Shown here: positions 13,888 to 23,049 of the stretch, piece by piece
Layout of the letters: each line of letters starts with the position of its first letter
Position numbering within the stretch: position 1 is the stretch's first letter
DNA from: Staphylococcus capitis subsp. capitis
Lineage (GTDB): Bacteria; Bacillota; Bacilli; Staphylococcales; Staphylococcaceae
Assembly: GCF_040739495.1 (NCBI RefSeq)
Contig: NZ_CP145263.1
Location: forward strand, 868,001-932,000
Reading direction: 5' to 3'
Length of the DNA: 64,000 nt
Translations under genes and position numbers: made by a program
The notes under the pieces: model-generated
What the model was told of the DNA's origin: nothing
Database searches by the model: none
What the model saw: the letters and a program-made list of their open reading frames with translations, nothing else

Positions 13888-14760
13888 ATGAAATTAGAAC
13901 ATATCACTAAAAAATATGGTCAAAATACAGTCATTGACGATATAAATTTTGATTTTGGAAATAGTCAAATTGTTGGTCTTATAGGTAAAAACGGTGTTGG
14001 TAAAACAACTTTAATGAAAGTTATGAATGGTAATATTATTAATTATCAAGGGAAAGTTGATTTATCCAAAGATGAAAACGTAGGTTATTTAATCGAACAT
14101 CCTAAACTTTATGACAATAAGTCAGGTTTATATAATCTGAAATTGTTTGCGCAAGTTTTAGGAAAAGGCTTTGATAAAGAGTACTCAGATCACATTATAG
14201 ATGCTTTTGGTATGAGACCTTATATTAAGAAAAAAGTAAAAAAATATTCTATGGGTATGAAACAAAAATTAGCTATTGCGGTTTCTCTTATGAATAAACC
14301 AAAATATTTAATTTTGGATGAGCCTACAAATGGTATGGATCCAGATGGATCAATTGATGTTTTAAAAACTATCCAATCTTTAGTTAAACAATTAGAGATG
14401 AAAATATTAATTTCAAGTCACAAATTAGAAGATATTGAACTTATTTGTGATAGAGCTGTCTTCCTTAGAGATGGTAACTTTGTTCAAGATGTGAACATGA
14501 AAGACGGGGGACCTGAAGATAGTACAATCATTACGATTGAACATGATGATTTCAATAAAACTTTAGAATATCTAACAACACATTTCAAAGTGCAACAATC
14601 ACAAAAAGATGCTGGTGAGATTATTATAAAAGCTCAAAGAGACTATAAACCACTACTAAAATCCTTGTCTGAACAAGGTGTTTATCCGAAGTATATTGAA
14701 ACGCGTAAAAGCTCTCTACGTGATACTTACTTTAATATTAATCAAAGAGGTGATAAATAA
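13888..14760 (+). CDS. pmtC: phenol-soluble modulin exporter ATPase PmtC
   Basis: This is the 290-residue second ABC ATPase of the Pmt exporter. Seen are Walker A GKNGVGKTT (about residues 35-43), signature YSMGMKQKLAIA, Walker B YLILDEPTNGMD and H-loop ISSHKL. The ribosome binding site AAGGGGG lies 20 bases after pmtB. The stop and the pmtD start overlap by one base (TAATG). In S. aureus PmtC with PmtD exports the toxic modulin peptides; the same role is inferred here. Confidence 0.9.
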   Translation: MKLEHITKKYGQNTVIDDINFDFGNSQIVGLIGKNGVGKTTLMKVMNGNIINYQGKVDLSKDENVGYLIEHPKLYDNKSGLYNLKLFAQVLGKGFDKEYSDHIIDAFGMRPYIKKKVKKYSMGMKQKLAIAVSLMNKPKYLILDEPTNGMDPDGSIDVLKTIQSLVKQLEMKILISSHKLEDIELICDRAVFLRDGNFVQDVNMKDGGPEDSTIITIEHDDFNKTLEYLTTHFKVQQSQKDAGEIIIKAQRDYKPLLKSLSEQGVYPKYIETRKSSLRDTYFNINQRGDK

Positions 14761-15491
14761 TGAGAAGTTTACAACTAGTTAAGTTTGATTTAATTAGTAT
14801 TATTAAAAGTCCTTTAACGTATCTTGCATTAATACTAGTTATAGGCATGACAGTCTTCCAAGCAAGTATGCAAGCAGCATATAGTAAGTCTCATGAAGTG
14901 AATAATGAAATGGTTTTCGTACTGGCTAACTGGTTATTATTATTCGCTGGATTATTATTTATCATTAAAACTATCACTAGAGATTATTCTCAAGGTACAA
15001 TCCAATTATATATGAGTAAGGTAAGTAGTCGTATTGGATATATTATTGCTAAAACAATTTCAATGATATTAATTTCTTTCTTATTTACTTTACTTCAATA
15101 TCTTGTAATTATTATTATTCAAGCATCTACAAAAGGGTCAAATGTTGATGGAGATAAATTCTTAAATAATATATGGTTTTACCTTATATTTTTCTTATTC
15201 TTTGGATTATTCTTATTATTACTAACGTTAATTATTGAAAAGCCAGCAGTAATCTTTACTTTAGGTATTTTCTTATTACTTATCGTACCATTTGTGCAAC
15301 CTTTAATAGGTTTAATACCAAATATCGGTGACGATATTCAAAAATCATTTAAATACATTCCATTTACTTATCTCACTGAAAAAATGACTGAGGAAATCAA
15401 ATTCTCACATTGGCAATGGTTTATTTCAATTGCTTCTATAGTAGTATTATTTGTAGCTAACATTTTATATGCTGCTAAAAGAGATATTTAA
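14760..15491 (+). CDS. pmtD: phenol-soluble modulin exporter permease PmtD
   Basis: This 243-residue ABC-2 permease has six predicted membrane segments, including LTYLALILVIGMTVF, WLLLFAGLLFI, FYLIFFLFFGLFLLLLTLI and the final IASIVVLFVANILYA. It is the last gene of the pmt operon and is followed directly by a terminator. It pairs with PmtC by position and by translational coupling. Confidence 0.88.
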   Translation: MRSLQLVKFDLISIIKSPLTYLALILVIGMTVFQASMQAAYSKSHEVNNEMVFVLANWLLLFAGLLFIIKTITRDYSQGTIQLYMSKVSSRIGYIIAKTISMILISFLFTLLQYLVIIIIQASTKGSNVDGDKFLNNIWFYLIFFLFFGLFLLLLTLIIEKPAVIFTLGIFLLLIVPFVQPLIGLIPNIGDDIQKSFKYIPFTYLTEKMTEEIKFSHWQWFISIASIVVLFVANILYAAKRDI

Positions 15492-15498
15492 GTTTAAA

Positions 15499-15530
15499 AT
15501 ACTGAGGCGTATAGCCTCAGTATTTATTTA
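15499..15530. terminator. bidirectional terminator after pmtD
   Basis: ACTGAGGC (15501-15508) and GCCTCAGT (15514-15521) form a tight stem. The tail is ATTTATTTA rightward and ATTTTAAA leftward. The hairpin ends the pmt operon and, from the other side, the convergent thioredoxin-like gene. Confidence 0.75.
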
Positions 15531-16087
15531 TATAAAAGCTGATTAATTATGGAGTTATAAACGTTTTTCCAAAATGAAGAATCTGTTTTAAATCTATTCG
15601 AAATAATTAAGTGGGTTTCTTTAACTTTATCATCATACTGTGGATGATCTTTATCTGGTAACTTATCGTTTCTCAAATCAACAACAAATTTTTGAACTTC
15701 CTTAGCTCTTGGTCCCCAAACAGTTATTTGTTCAAAATCATTATTCATAAAAACAAAAATAGGAATCGATCTAGACTTACCGTTAGTAAGATACTGATCA
15801 ATCAAACGTGTGTCGTCATCTCTATGAAATACTCTAACTTCTAAATTTAATTCTTCGCTAACACGTTTTAGTATTGGAAGGTTCATCATAGCATCACCAC
15901 ACCAATCTTCGGTGATAACTAATACCTTTGAGTAGCTTGCATGTTTTAGCTTTGTAATACGGTCATCTTCTTCGGGTAATTTAAAGGATTTGTATATTGA
16001 TAATAAATTATTTCTATTATCTTTCATTTGGTCAATGTACGCTTCTAATGGCTGACTTTTATTAAAATAAGTTTGTAAATTAGTCAT
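15524..16087 (-). CDS. thioredoxin-fold family protein
   Basis: This 187-residue cytoplasmic protein has a thioredoxin fold. KVLVITEDWCGDAMMNLPIL holds the active-site segment, but only one cysteine is present (WCGDAM), not CxxC. The cis-proline strand follows at SIPIFVFMNN. Members with this single-Cys motif are common in Firmicutes and their partner is unknown; bacillithiol or single-thiol chemistry is a possibility only. AAGGAGG lies 8 bases before the ATG. The gene stands alone between the pmt operon and an upstream divergent gene. Confidence 0.75.
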   Translation of the reverse strand: MTNLQTYFNKSQPLEAYIDQMKDNRNNLLSIYKSFKLPEEDDRITKLKHASYSKVLVITEDWCGDAMMNLPILKRVSEELNLEVRVFHRDDDTRLIDQYLTNGKSRSIPIFVFMNNDFEQITVWGPRAKEVQKFVVDLRNDKLPDKDHPQYDDKVKETHLIISNRFKTDSSFWKNVYNSIINQLLYK

Positions 16088-16253
16088 AGAAATAACCTCC
16101 TTAATTATTTAGAATATTATAACAATTTTTTAACTTTAAAGATATTAAATTAACTTAATCGTAATTTAATTATAAATGTGACTAAGTTGTTAGATGAAAC
16201 TCCAAAATTCATATGCTATATTTAATAGAACAAGAGTGAAAGTGGTGACTCAA

Positions 16254-16739
16254 TTGCGTATACAAAACAGATGGGTGATTTCAACCCTTTTTTTGATTGG
16301 AGCAATTATTCTACTTTTTGGGATTATGTACTATAGAAGTATTAAAACAGTAGATTTATCCAATTATACTGTGAATGATATAGGTTTAAATGATCATTTT
16401 AACCAAAAAGGATATATTATTAATAAAAAAATTAAGCTAGATCGATTTAAATTTTATAATGATGAAAAGCATAAAGATTTAACTGTTAAAGTGAAGAACA
16501 AAAAGCAGACTGTTAAAGGAATTGTCTTAATTAAGGATAAAAGTGTTAAAACAAATTTCGGAGTTAGAATAGGTGACTCTATAGATGATGCTATTGACGA
16601 GTTAGGAGATAGTTACAAAAGACATATGGTTGGTAAGCATTATAAATCAATTACATATACTGACCGTCAGAATAAAATGAAACTTAATATATTATATAAA
16701 GATGATATAGTAAAAAGAATAGAGTTTTTCAGTAAGTGA
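16254..16739 (+). CDS. membrane-anchored hypothetical protein
   Basis: TTG 16254 is chosen because GGTGA lies five bases upstream; a longer frame begins at ATG 16194 but lacks a ribosome binding site. The 161-residue product has one N-terminal membrane segment (WVISTLFLIGAIILLFGIM, about residues 6-24). A basic extracytoplasmic domain rich in Lys and Asp follows. Its end (about residues 105-155) resembles a small beta-domain with the pattern GVRIGDSIDDAIDELG, as seen in secreted staphylococcal proteins. No known function. It lies before the HAAS-DUF4097 pair on the same strand, 50 bases apart. Confidence 0.65.
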   Translation: MRIQNRWVISTLFLIGAIILLFGIMYYRSIKTVDLSNYTVNDIGLNDHFNQKGYIINKKIKLDRFKFYNDEKHKDLTVKVKNKKQTVKGIVLIKDKSVKTNFGVRIGDSIDDAIDELGDSYKRHMVGKHYKSITYTDRQNKMKLNILYKDDIVKRIEFFSK

Positions 16740-16789
16740 TAAACCTTAATAGATATTCTTTAATTCAAATTCAGGAAGAGTGACGATAA

Positions 16790-17347
16790 ATGGATAAAAT
16801 TACTTTTTTAAATGAATTAGAATTAGCTTTGGATGATCTTCCTAGACGTGAAAAAGATAATAAAATGTACGAATATGAAAACTTATTCTATGAAGAAGAG
16901 TTAAAAGGTAAAACTGAAGAACAAATAGTAAATAAGTTGAAAGACCCATATGATATAGCAAAAGAGATTAAAGCTAAAAGTGCAATTAGTTATGCAAAAT
17001 CAAAACCAACAATTCAAAATATTACTAGAGCTGTTATAGCTTCTTTAAGTCTAGGTATACTCTCATTATTTATTATATTAATACCAGTAGTAATTATTGC
17101 ATTTCTAATTATACTTTTAATGTTTATAGCATTCTGTTTATTATTCTCTCCATTAATCCTTATAAGTTATTCGATAATTAATGGATTTTATAATTCACTG
17201 AGTAATATATTTTTCTCTATCTCTTTAACAGGTTTAGGAATTATTTTTATTGTTTTAACATTGAAAATTACTGAATTGGTACATAAATTAATATTGAAAT
17301 ATTTATTATGGTACATTAAAACAGTTAAAGGAAGCGTTAAAAAATGA
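16790..17347 (+). CDS. HAAS/DUF1700-domain membrane protein
   Basis: This 185-residue protein begins with a helical HAAS-like region. MDKITFLNELELALDDLP, YENLFYEEELKGKTEEQIVNKLKDPYDIA is the typical pattern, with DPYDIAKEI just before the membrane part. Several hydrophobic segments follow between about residues 75 and 165. HAAS domains are commonly found with PadR-type regulators or with envelope-stress beta-repeat proteins. Here the partner is the DUF4097 protein, whose ATG overlaps the end of this gene by four bases. The pair probably forms an envelope-associated sensor or scaffold; that role is inferred. Confidence 0.75.
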   Translation: MDKITFLNELELALDDLPRREKDNKMYEYENLFYEEELKGKTEEQIVNKLKDPYDIAKEIKAKSAISYAKSKPTIQNITRAVIASLSLGILSLFIILIPVVIIAFLIILLMFIAFCLLFSPLILISYSIINGFYNSLSNIFFSISLTGLGIIFIVLTLKITELVHKLILKYLLWYIKTVKGSVKK

Positions 17348-18180
17348 GGAAGCTTTTCATTAGCGGTTTAATTATATTTGCAATTTTCTTTATTGGTGGA
17401 ACAATTACTTGGTTTGCTTTTGATAAAGCTAAATATGAAAAGCAAAACTATAATAAGACTTTTGATAATCATTTCAATCAGTTGTCTTTAAGTACGATAG
17501 GTTCTGAAATAAACATTGTTAAAGGTAAGAAATTTAAAGTGGATTACCAAGGGGATAACGATGTATACGTCTCTAAGAAAGGTAAAATGCTTAAAGTTAC
17601 TGAGAAACGTGCGACCAATAGAGGGTATGGATTAAACTTTAATCCTTTCCACCATAATAAGAAAAAACTTACTATTACTGTACCAAATGAACAATTAAAA
17701 GAACTGAGCGCTAAATCAGTAATAGGTGACATTCATTTAAGAAATATTAATGCCTCAACTGCCACAATTATAAATAACCGTTACTTTTCAATAGAACATT
17801 CGAATCTAAAAGATTTAAATGTAGATGAATCAAATAATATAGCTTATATATGTAATTCATCAGTTAAAAATGGAAATGTTAAAATCGGGAAAGGCAAATT
17901 AACAATTAGTCGTAGTGATTTTAAAGATTCAATCTTCTTGTTAAATGAAGGAGATATTAATATGAATAAAATGAAACCTTCAAATGATATTAAAGCTTCA
18001 ACTAAAAAAGGAGATATAAATTATAATTTTGAATCTAAGCCTAAAGACACACTACTTAAGTTACATCCTGGACGTGGTGAAAAAGTAGTTAATAACAATA
18101 ATTTTAAAGATGGAAAAGTAGGTAAGAGTAAAAATATTTTGGAATTTTATACTGTGGATGGAGATATTTCCATTAATTAG
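17344..18180 (+). CDS. DUF4097-type beta-repeat protein, membrane anchored
   Basis: This 278-residue protein has an N-terminal membrane segment (LFISGLIIFAIFFIGGTITWF). A right-handed beta-repeat domain typical of the DUF4097 family follows, with repeated short strands such as KELSAKSVIGDIHLRNINAS, NGNVKIGKGKLTISRS and GDINMNKM. Such proteins are made next to HAAS/DUF1700 proteins and PspC-like systems in Firmicutes. It is translated in tight coupling with the preceding gene. Function unknown; an envelope-stress role is an inference. Confidence 0.75.
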   Translation: MRKLFISGLIIFAIFFIGGTITWFAFDKAKYEKQNYNKTFDNHFNQLSLSTIGSEINIVKGKKFKVDYQGDNDVYVSKKGKMLKVTEKRATNRGYGLNFNPFHHNKKKLTITVPNEQLKELSAKSVIGDIHLRNINASTATIINNRYFSIEHSNLKDLNVDESNNIAYICNSSVKNGNVKIGKGKLTISRSDFKDSIFLLNEGDINMNKMKPSNDIKASTKKGDINYNFESKPKDTLLKLHPGRGEKVVNNNNFKDGKVGKSKNILEFYTVDGDISIN

Positions 18181-18214
18181 ATATCTCGTATCTCTCTTTA
18201 AATACTTTATTATT

Positions 18215-18259
18215 AACCCATAAATGAGTAATTACATGATACTCATTTATGGGTTTTTA
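18215..18259 (+). terminator. rho-independent terminator after DUF4097 gene
   Basis: Perfect 16-base arms (18215-18230 and 18240-18255, starting AACCCATAAATGAG) are followed by TTTTT. It ends the membrane-protein pair. Confidence 0.85.
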
Positions 18260-18332
18260 TATATTGATTTTTTAAGCGAATTCTAAATTTTACATTATTA
18301 ATGATTAGTAGAAATACAACTTACTCTACTAT

Positions 18333-19373
18333 TTAATATGTGGCAAATGTCAAATCTGTATCAATTTTTCCGTTGAGATGTTTAATGGTTATATTATCAT
18401 TTTTAAGCCATTGATAGAAGTTTATTTTAATCGGAGAACTATTCTCTCCAAGTCCAATCCAAGTTGTTAATGTTTGTGGCTCATAAAGCGATGTGTGAAT
18501 TGTTCCAGACCAACTCTTAAATAATTTACTATAAATATTATATTGAGGATCATTAAACAACTTAAAAGCATCTTCTTTGCTTAAATTACTACTTGTGCTA
18601 TCAATTACTCTTTCCAAACGTTCTTTAGATTCTTTAGTGTAGTTACGATTCTCATGTGTTAATAATTCAAAGTGATTGGTACATATAGGTTCGTATCTTA
18701 TGTCTATAGAACGAGGTGTTACTTCAACAATGGCATAGTTAAGTTTCTTATCCATTAATATGTAACTAAAAGAACTTCTATGAGGAATTTCTTTTAAAAG
18801 TTGTATAGCCTCTTCGACGTTTTTACAATATTCAAGTATAAGTCTGCCTATCATATAACAAACAAAGCCGTTTGCTGGTTTTTTACGATGCATAAAATTA
18901 TAAGCCATTGATAAACCATACTCATTCATACCGTCCATTCTGCCAGTTACTCTAGAAGTGGGGCCTATTTGTGCTAAACCACTATCATTTGGTTGGTATA
19001 GCAAATATCTACCATCGTAAGTAGAAGGATGATAATCGTAATTACGTAGTAAATAGTCTTTACCCTTAAAAACTGTACAACCACTATCTTTTAAATCAGT
19101 AAAACGATAATGGCCAAAATTTAATATAATTTGTTTAGTAGGGAGATTTAATACATCTTGCATACCTATAAGCTCGTCCCAAATTTTTGGAGCATATATT
19201 TGGAAAATGTTATACGTTTCTCTGACATCGATATCAAATCTCGGATTTCTTTTTTTCCATTCTTTTTCACGATTATTCAGTAGAGGAGTTCTTTGTAACC
19301 ATTTGGCTGTTTCGACTCCTAAGTCATAATGAGAACCACGAAAGGTCATGATATCAGATTGAACATTTTGCAT
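18333..19373 (-). CDS. C45-type NTN hydrolase/acyltransferase
   Basis: This 346-residue protein belongs to the choloylglycine hydrolase / acyl-CoA:6-aminopenicillanate acyltransferase-like superfamily. In this superfamily self-cleavage before a cysteine frees the catalytic N-terminal Cys. Here DSGCTVFKGKDYLLRNYDYH holds the cysteine (about residue 99), followed by the typical RNYD. GRMDGMNEYGLSMAYN and a later THENR with the Asn-rich pattern agree. No signal peptide is seen. AAAGGA precedes ATG 19373 at good spacing; ATG 19382 overlaps the ribosome binding site. Substrate unknown. Close relatives are annotated as acyltransferases without proof. Confidence 0.75.
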   Translation of the reverse strand: MQNVQSDIMTFRGSHYDLGVETAKWLQRTPLLNNREKEWKKRNPRFDIDVRETYNIFQIYAPKIWDELIGMQDVLNLPTKQIILNFGHYRFTDLKDSGCTVFKGKDYLLRNYDYHPSTYDGRYLLYQPNDSGLAQIGPTSRVTGRMDGMNEYGLSMAYNFMHRKKPANGFVCYMIGRLILEYCKNVEEAIQLLKEIPHRSSFSYILMDKKLNYAIVEVTPRSIDIRYEPICTNHFELLTHENRNYTKESKERLERVIDSTSSNLSKEDAFKLFNDPQYNIYSKLFKSWSGTIHTSLYEPQTLTTWIGLGENSSPIKINFYQWLKNDNITIKHLNGKIDTDLTFATY

Positions 19374-19514
19374 GTTAGTCATCCTTTCATTTCAAATGTT
19401 TACTTTAATGTAATCGTAAATTAACTTAATGTTAATTGAATTACCTTGGATGAAATATTACAATCGAATTGTATTTAATGAGGGAATTTTTTTAATCTTA
19501 TGGGAGTGATATCT

Positions 19515-19574
19515 ATGATTTCAGATAGTTGTAGAGCAATTGCTGATTCTGTTAAGTCATGGTGGTTAAGTTAA
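19515..19574 (+). CDS. possible 19-residue peptide gene
   Basis: ATG 19515 is preceded by GGGAGTGA at good spacing, and the frame ends at TAA 19572-19574. The peptide MISDSCRAIADSVKSWWLS has hydrophobic residues at 2, 6, 9, 13 and 16-17, which would lie on one face of a helix. It is in the size class of phenol-soluble modulins and other short staphylococcal peptides, but the net charge is near zero. It has no terminator and no known relative that I recognise. It may be a chance open frame with a good ribosome binding site. Confidence 0.3.
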   Translation: MISDSCRAIADSVKSWWLS

Positions 19575-19784
19575 TAATTTTTTATAAGGGTTATGATTGA
19601 TTTTGGAATTTCATTTTTAACTTTAGTTAAGTGTTTAAATTAATCTTTAATTGACATATTACCATAAATTTAAATTTAGTTGAGAATGAGTAATTTTTGA
19701 AACGGGTATTTATTTATTGATAAAGATAAGTATGCTATCATAGTGAATTGTAGATATGCATATTAATTTTAGAGGTGAAAAGTA

Positions 19785-19955
19785 ATGTGGAACTTTATTA
19801 AAGGTTTATTTAAATTTGTATTTAGCTTATTAGCTATTACTACAGTTGTAGTAGGCGTAGGTGTAGTTGCCTTTGCTTATATCTTCAAAAAAGATTTCGA
19901 AGATATTGAAAGAAAAACTAAAGAAATTGTTTCAGATATTGAAAATAATAATTAA
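19785..19955 (+). CDS. small membrane protein (56 aa)
   Basis: AGAGGTGA precedes ATG 19785 at good spacing, and a terminator follows the stop. The protein starts MWNFIKGLFKFVFSLLAITT, continues through one long hydrophobic segment to AFAYIF, then a charged helical tail KKDFEDIERKTKEIVSDIENNN. The layout is a single membrane helix with a cytoplasmic acidic/basic tail. I recognise this only as a conserved-looking small staphylococcal protein of unknown function. Confidence 0.65.
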   Translation: MWNFIKGLFKFVFSLLAITTVVVGVGVVAFAYIFKKDFEDIERKTKEIVSDIENNN

Positions 19956-19989
19956 TTAGTCTAATATTTTAGTACTAATTTAAGATAAT

Positions 19990-20029
19990 TGTTGGCATTA
20001 GCTTGAAAAAGCTAGTGCCAACTTTTTTT
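19990..20029. terminator. terminator between small membrane protein and yolD-like gene
   Basis: GTTGGCA...AGCTT and AAGCT...TGCCAAC arms are followed by TTTTTTT rightward. The hairpin overlaps the end of the convergent yolD-like gene. Confidence 0.8.
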
Positions 20030-20426
20030 ATGAGAAAGTAATATCAATAATATCTAAAATAGGAACTTTCTGATGATAGGTAGTACCTGGCTTTATCCCC
20101 TCAATTTCAAGATTTAATGAATCAATACGATGTATATTGAGATTAACAAAATTAATATAACCTTCTTCGTAATATTTTATATTAACAGGTTGAGACTTTT
20201 GTAATGCTTCGTGCAAGCGGATATTTAATTGAGCTAATTGATCATCTGAAAGTACTGGTCTATCTATTTTATTTTGATCAATCATATATTGATGGATAGT
20301 TTCGAATTGTTCGGGTAACGTTGCAAACGGAGCCCATTTAACCATGCCACGACCCGACGGAATGTTGCGATCTAACATTTCACGCGGAATATTTCGATAA
20401 TCCGTTTCATTCTTTATATCCGTCAT
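20028..20426 (-). CDS. YolD-like family protein
   Basis: This 132-residue protein carries the YolD signature: GRGMVKWAPFATLPEQFE (about residues 25-42). A middle helix with DQLAQLNIRLHEAL and a C-terminal strand set (INFVNLNIHRIDSLNLEIEG...ILDIIDITF) follow. YolD-like genes often sit next to a UvrX/UmuC Y-family polymerase and are SOS-controlled; here no polymerase is adjacent (dinB is 30 kb away). CGAGGTGA lies upstream of the ATG at good spacing. The promoter at 20456-20484 carries a LexA-type box. The biochemical role is not known. Confidence 0.8.
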   Translation of the reverse strand: MTDIKNETDYRNIPREMLDRNIPSGRGMVKWAPFATLPEQFETIHQYMIDQNKIDRPVLSDDQLAQLNIRLHEALQKSQPVNIKYYEEGYINFVNLNIHRIDSLNLEIEGIKPGTTYHQKVPILDIIDITFS

Positions 20427-20455
20427 CTTTAAATCACCTCGTTCGATATAATTCT

Positions 20456-20484
20456 ATTATACGAACACTTGTTCTATTTTGCAA
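20456..20484 (-). promoter_or_regulatory. yolD-like promoter with LexA box in the spacer
   Basis: On the minus strand TTGCAA (20479-20484) and a consensus TATAAT (20456-20461) are 17 bases apart. The spacer contains AGAACAAGTGTTCG (complement of 20462-20475), a LexA/DinR-type box of the form GAAC-N4-GTTCG. A repressor there would cover both promoter elements, so SOS control is the direct reading. Confidence 0.8.
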
Positions 20485-20542
20485 CATAAAATTGCTGGCT
20501 ATATTTTTGAGTTTTAAAGCCAGCGTGAGAGTAAATTTAATT

Positions 20543-21832
20543 TTAAAAAATAATTAGAGTAAAATAGAGTCCTAGTAACGTTATAAATAGTACAGGAATA
20601 GTAATCACTATACCTGTTTTGAAATATGTTTCCCACGATATTTTTACGCCTTTTTGAGTTAATACATGAAGCCACAATAAAGTTGCTAAAGATCCAATAG
20701 GTGTAATTTTAGGACCTAAATCAGAACCAATAACATTTGCATAAATCATGCCATTTTTAATTATTCCATTAGAGTTAGACTGGGCAATAGCAATTGCATC
20801 TATTAAAACAGTAGGCAAGTTATTAATTATAGATGAGAGAAAGGCTGCAATAAATCCCATACCCATAATGCTACTAAATAGCCCATGGCTTGAAATAGAA
20901 TTCAAAATATTTCCTAATACTAATGTTATACCTACATTTTTTAATCCATATACTACAAGATACATTCCAATTGAAAATATAACTATATTCCATGGAGCTT
21001 CTATTAAAACTTCTTTAGTATTAACTGCTTTAGAACGACTCGCTAAAAGTAAGAATACAAAAGCAATAATTAATGCTATAAAAGCCACGGGAATTTTAAT
21101 AAACTCACTCGTTAAGTAACCCAATAATAAAATAATAAGAATAATCCAAGATGCTTTGAAAAGCTTTTTATCTCTTATCACTGATTGAGGCGTAGCTAAA
21201 TTTCTAATATCCGTTCTTTTAGGAAGGGATCGTTTAAAATAAAGCCAAAGAACAAAATTACTTGCTAAAAATGAAAATAAATTTGGAATTATCATTCTTA
21301 GAGCATATTGAATAAATGTAATGTTAAAGTAGTCTGCAGAAACAATATTGACTAAATTACTTACAGTAAGCGGTAGGGAGGTAGTATCGGCTATAAATCC
21401 ACTTGCTATAATAAATGGGAATATTGTTTTTTTATCAAAACCTAAACTTCTTACCATAGCTAATACTATTGGTGTAAGAATAAGTGCAGCACCATCATTG
21501 GCAAACAAAGCAGCAACTAAAGCACCTAAAGTCATTATAAAAATAAACATTCTAAATCCATGGCCTTTTGAGGCAATAATCATATGTAAAGCGGCCCATT
21601 CAAAAAAGCCGATACGATCTAAAATCAATGATATTAAAATAATAGCAACGAAAGTTAATGTTGCATTCCAAACTATATTTGTAACTGTAACAATATCAGT
21701 TAGAGATACGACGCCTGAAACAATAGCTAAAAGTGCACCAACTATAGCAGTAATACCTATATTTAATCCTTTTGGTTGCCAAATAACGAAAATTAAAGTT
21801 ATAACGAAAATAGTAATAGCTATAAAAGTCAT
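20543..21832 (-). CDS. arsB: ArsB-type arsenite efflux pump
   Basis: This 429-residue membrane protein has about 12 hydrophobic segments. It closely resembles plasmid pI258 ArsB as I remember it, with shared stretches such as [41 protein letters not shown] and the end LYFTLIIF. ArsB exports arsenite and antimonite using the proton motive force. ATG 21832 is chosen over TTG 21847 because it aligns with the ArsB N-terminus ([26 protein letters not shown]) and has GAGTGA upstream. No arsR or arsC is adjacent, so regulation and true substrate are uncertain. Confidence 0.82.
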   Translation of the reverse strand: MTFIAITIFVITLIFVIWQPKGLNIGITAIVGALLAIVSGVVSLTDIVTVTNIVWNATLTFVAIILISLILDRIGFFEWAALHMIIASKGHGFRMFIFIMTLGALVAALFANDGAALILTPIVLAMVRSLGFDKKTIFPFIIASGFIADTTSLPLTVSNLVNIVSADYFNITFIQYALRMIIPNLFSFLASNFVLWLYFKRSLPKRTDIRNLATPQSVIRDKKLFKASWIILIILLLGYLTSEFIKIPVAFIALIIAFVFLLLASRSKAVNTKEVLIEAPWNIVIFSIGMYLVVYGLKNVGITLVLGNILNSISSHGLFSSIMGMGFIAAFLSSIINNLPTVLIDAIAIAQSNSNGIIKNGMIYANVIGSDLGPKITPIGSLATLLWLHVLTQKGVKISWETYFKTGIVITIPVLFITLLGLYFTLIIF

Positions 21833-22012
21833 AAATGATTCACTCAACTTTCTTTATGTAAGAGTAAATAGATTAAAAATTTAATGAACATACTATAGAA
21901 TATCAATTTCCCTATATTTTATCTATAGTGGTAAGTGCAAAAGTTTTAATTGTAAATCGCTGACACTTATAGTTAAAATTAAACCAATAATAAAACTTAC
22001 GGAGGGATTAAT

Positions 22013-23041
22013 ATGACAATTGGATATATTGGCTCTTATACAAAGCAAAATGGTAAAGGCATTTACCGTTTTGAATTAGAGGATTTAAAAGGCACAATAA
22101 AAGAAGTTCAAACAGGTTATGAAATAGTAGCTTCTACATATTTGACAAGAAATGAAAACTATTTATATGCCATTACTAAAGAAAATGAAAATTGTGGTGT
22201 AGCGAGCTTTAAAATAACGCAAGATGGTGGTTTAGAACTAATTAATAAATGTTTAGCATCTAAAAATGGAACAGGATGTTATATACAAATTTCTAGTGAT
22301 AATAATTATTTATTCGAAGCTGTTTATGGTGCTGGGATTGCACGCATCTATAAGGTGAACAAAAATACTGGAGAAATTGAAAAACTTATTGAGGAACTTG
22401 AACACGAATATCCTACAGGTCCACATGAAAGACAGGAATCACCGCATGTCCATTTTTTAAATGAAACACCAGATAAAAAATATGTAGTAGCAGCAGATTT
22501 AGGCTCAGATAGAATTGTCACATATACATATGGTGACGAAGGTTTAAAAGAATATGCTGTTTCACAATTTAAAGAGGCGGATGGCACTAGACATATTACA
22601 TTCAGTAAAGATGGTAAATATGCGTATGTAGTTCATGAATTATCTAATTATGTAAGTGTAACAGAATATCACGATGGAGAATTCAAAGAAATAGAAAGAC
22701 ATCTTACAATTCCACAAGATTTTAAAGGAGAATCAAAATTAGCTGCGGTAAGATTATCTCATGATCAAAAACATTTATATGTAAGTAATAGAGGTCATGA
22801 TAGCATAGCTATTTATGAAGTCGAAAATAATGGAAAATCATTAAAATTGGTGGATATTCAACCTACTGAAGATGAATTTCCTCGAGATTTTAATATCACG
22901 CCTGATGATAAGTATATAGTATGTGCACACCAAGAAGGCGAGTCTAAAGTAACTGTGTTTAAAAGAGATAGTATTACAGGAAAACTTGAAATGATTGATG
23001 ACCAAGAAAACGCACCAGAAGGGGTCTGCGTTTTATTTTAA
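22013..23041 (+). CDS. lactonase family (6-phosphogluconolactonase-like) beta-propeller protein
   Basis: This 342-residue protein has a seven-bladed propeller pattern. It shows repeated strands of the form [50 protein letters not shown] and [15 protein letters not shown]. It matches the Pgl/YkgB lactonase family that hydrolyses 6-phosphogluconolactone in the pentose phosphate pathway. GGAGGGATTAAT precedes the ATG. No signal peptide is present, so it is cytoplasmic. Substrate assignment is by family. Confidence 0.82.
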   Translation: MTIGYIGSYTKQNGKGIYRFELEDLKGTIKEVQTGYEIVASTYLTRNENYLYAITKENENCGVASFKITQDGGLELINKCLASKNGTGCYIQISSDNNYLFEAVYGAGIARIYKVNKNTGEIEKLIEELEHEYPTGPHERQESPHVHFLNETPDKKYVVAADLGSDRIVTYTYGDEGLKEYAVSQFKEADGTRHITFSKDGKYAYVVHELSNYVSVTEYHDGEFKEIERHLTIPQDFKGESKLAAVRLSHDQKHLYVSNRGHDSIAIYEVENNGKSLKLVDIQPTEDEFPRDFNITPDDKYIVCAHQEGESKVTVFKRDSITGKLEMIDDQENAPEGVCVLF

Positions 23042-23049
23042 ATAAATAG

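Noticed and set aside
20748..21884. Plus-strand frames opposite arsB
   Set aside because: arsB is a clear membrane transporter on the minus strand; these lie opposite it and lack ribosome binding sites.
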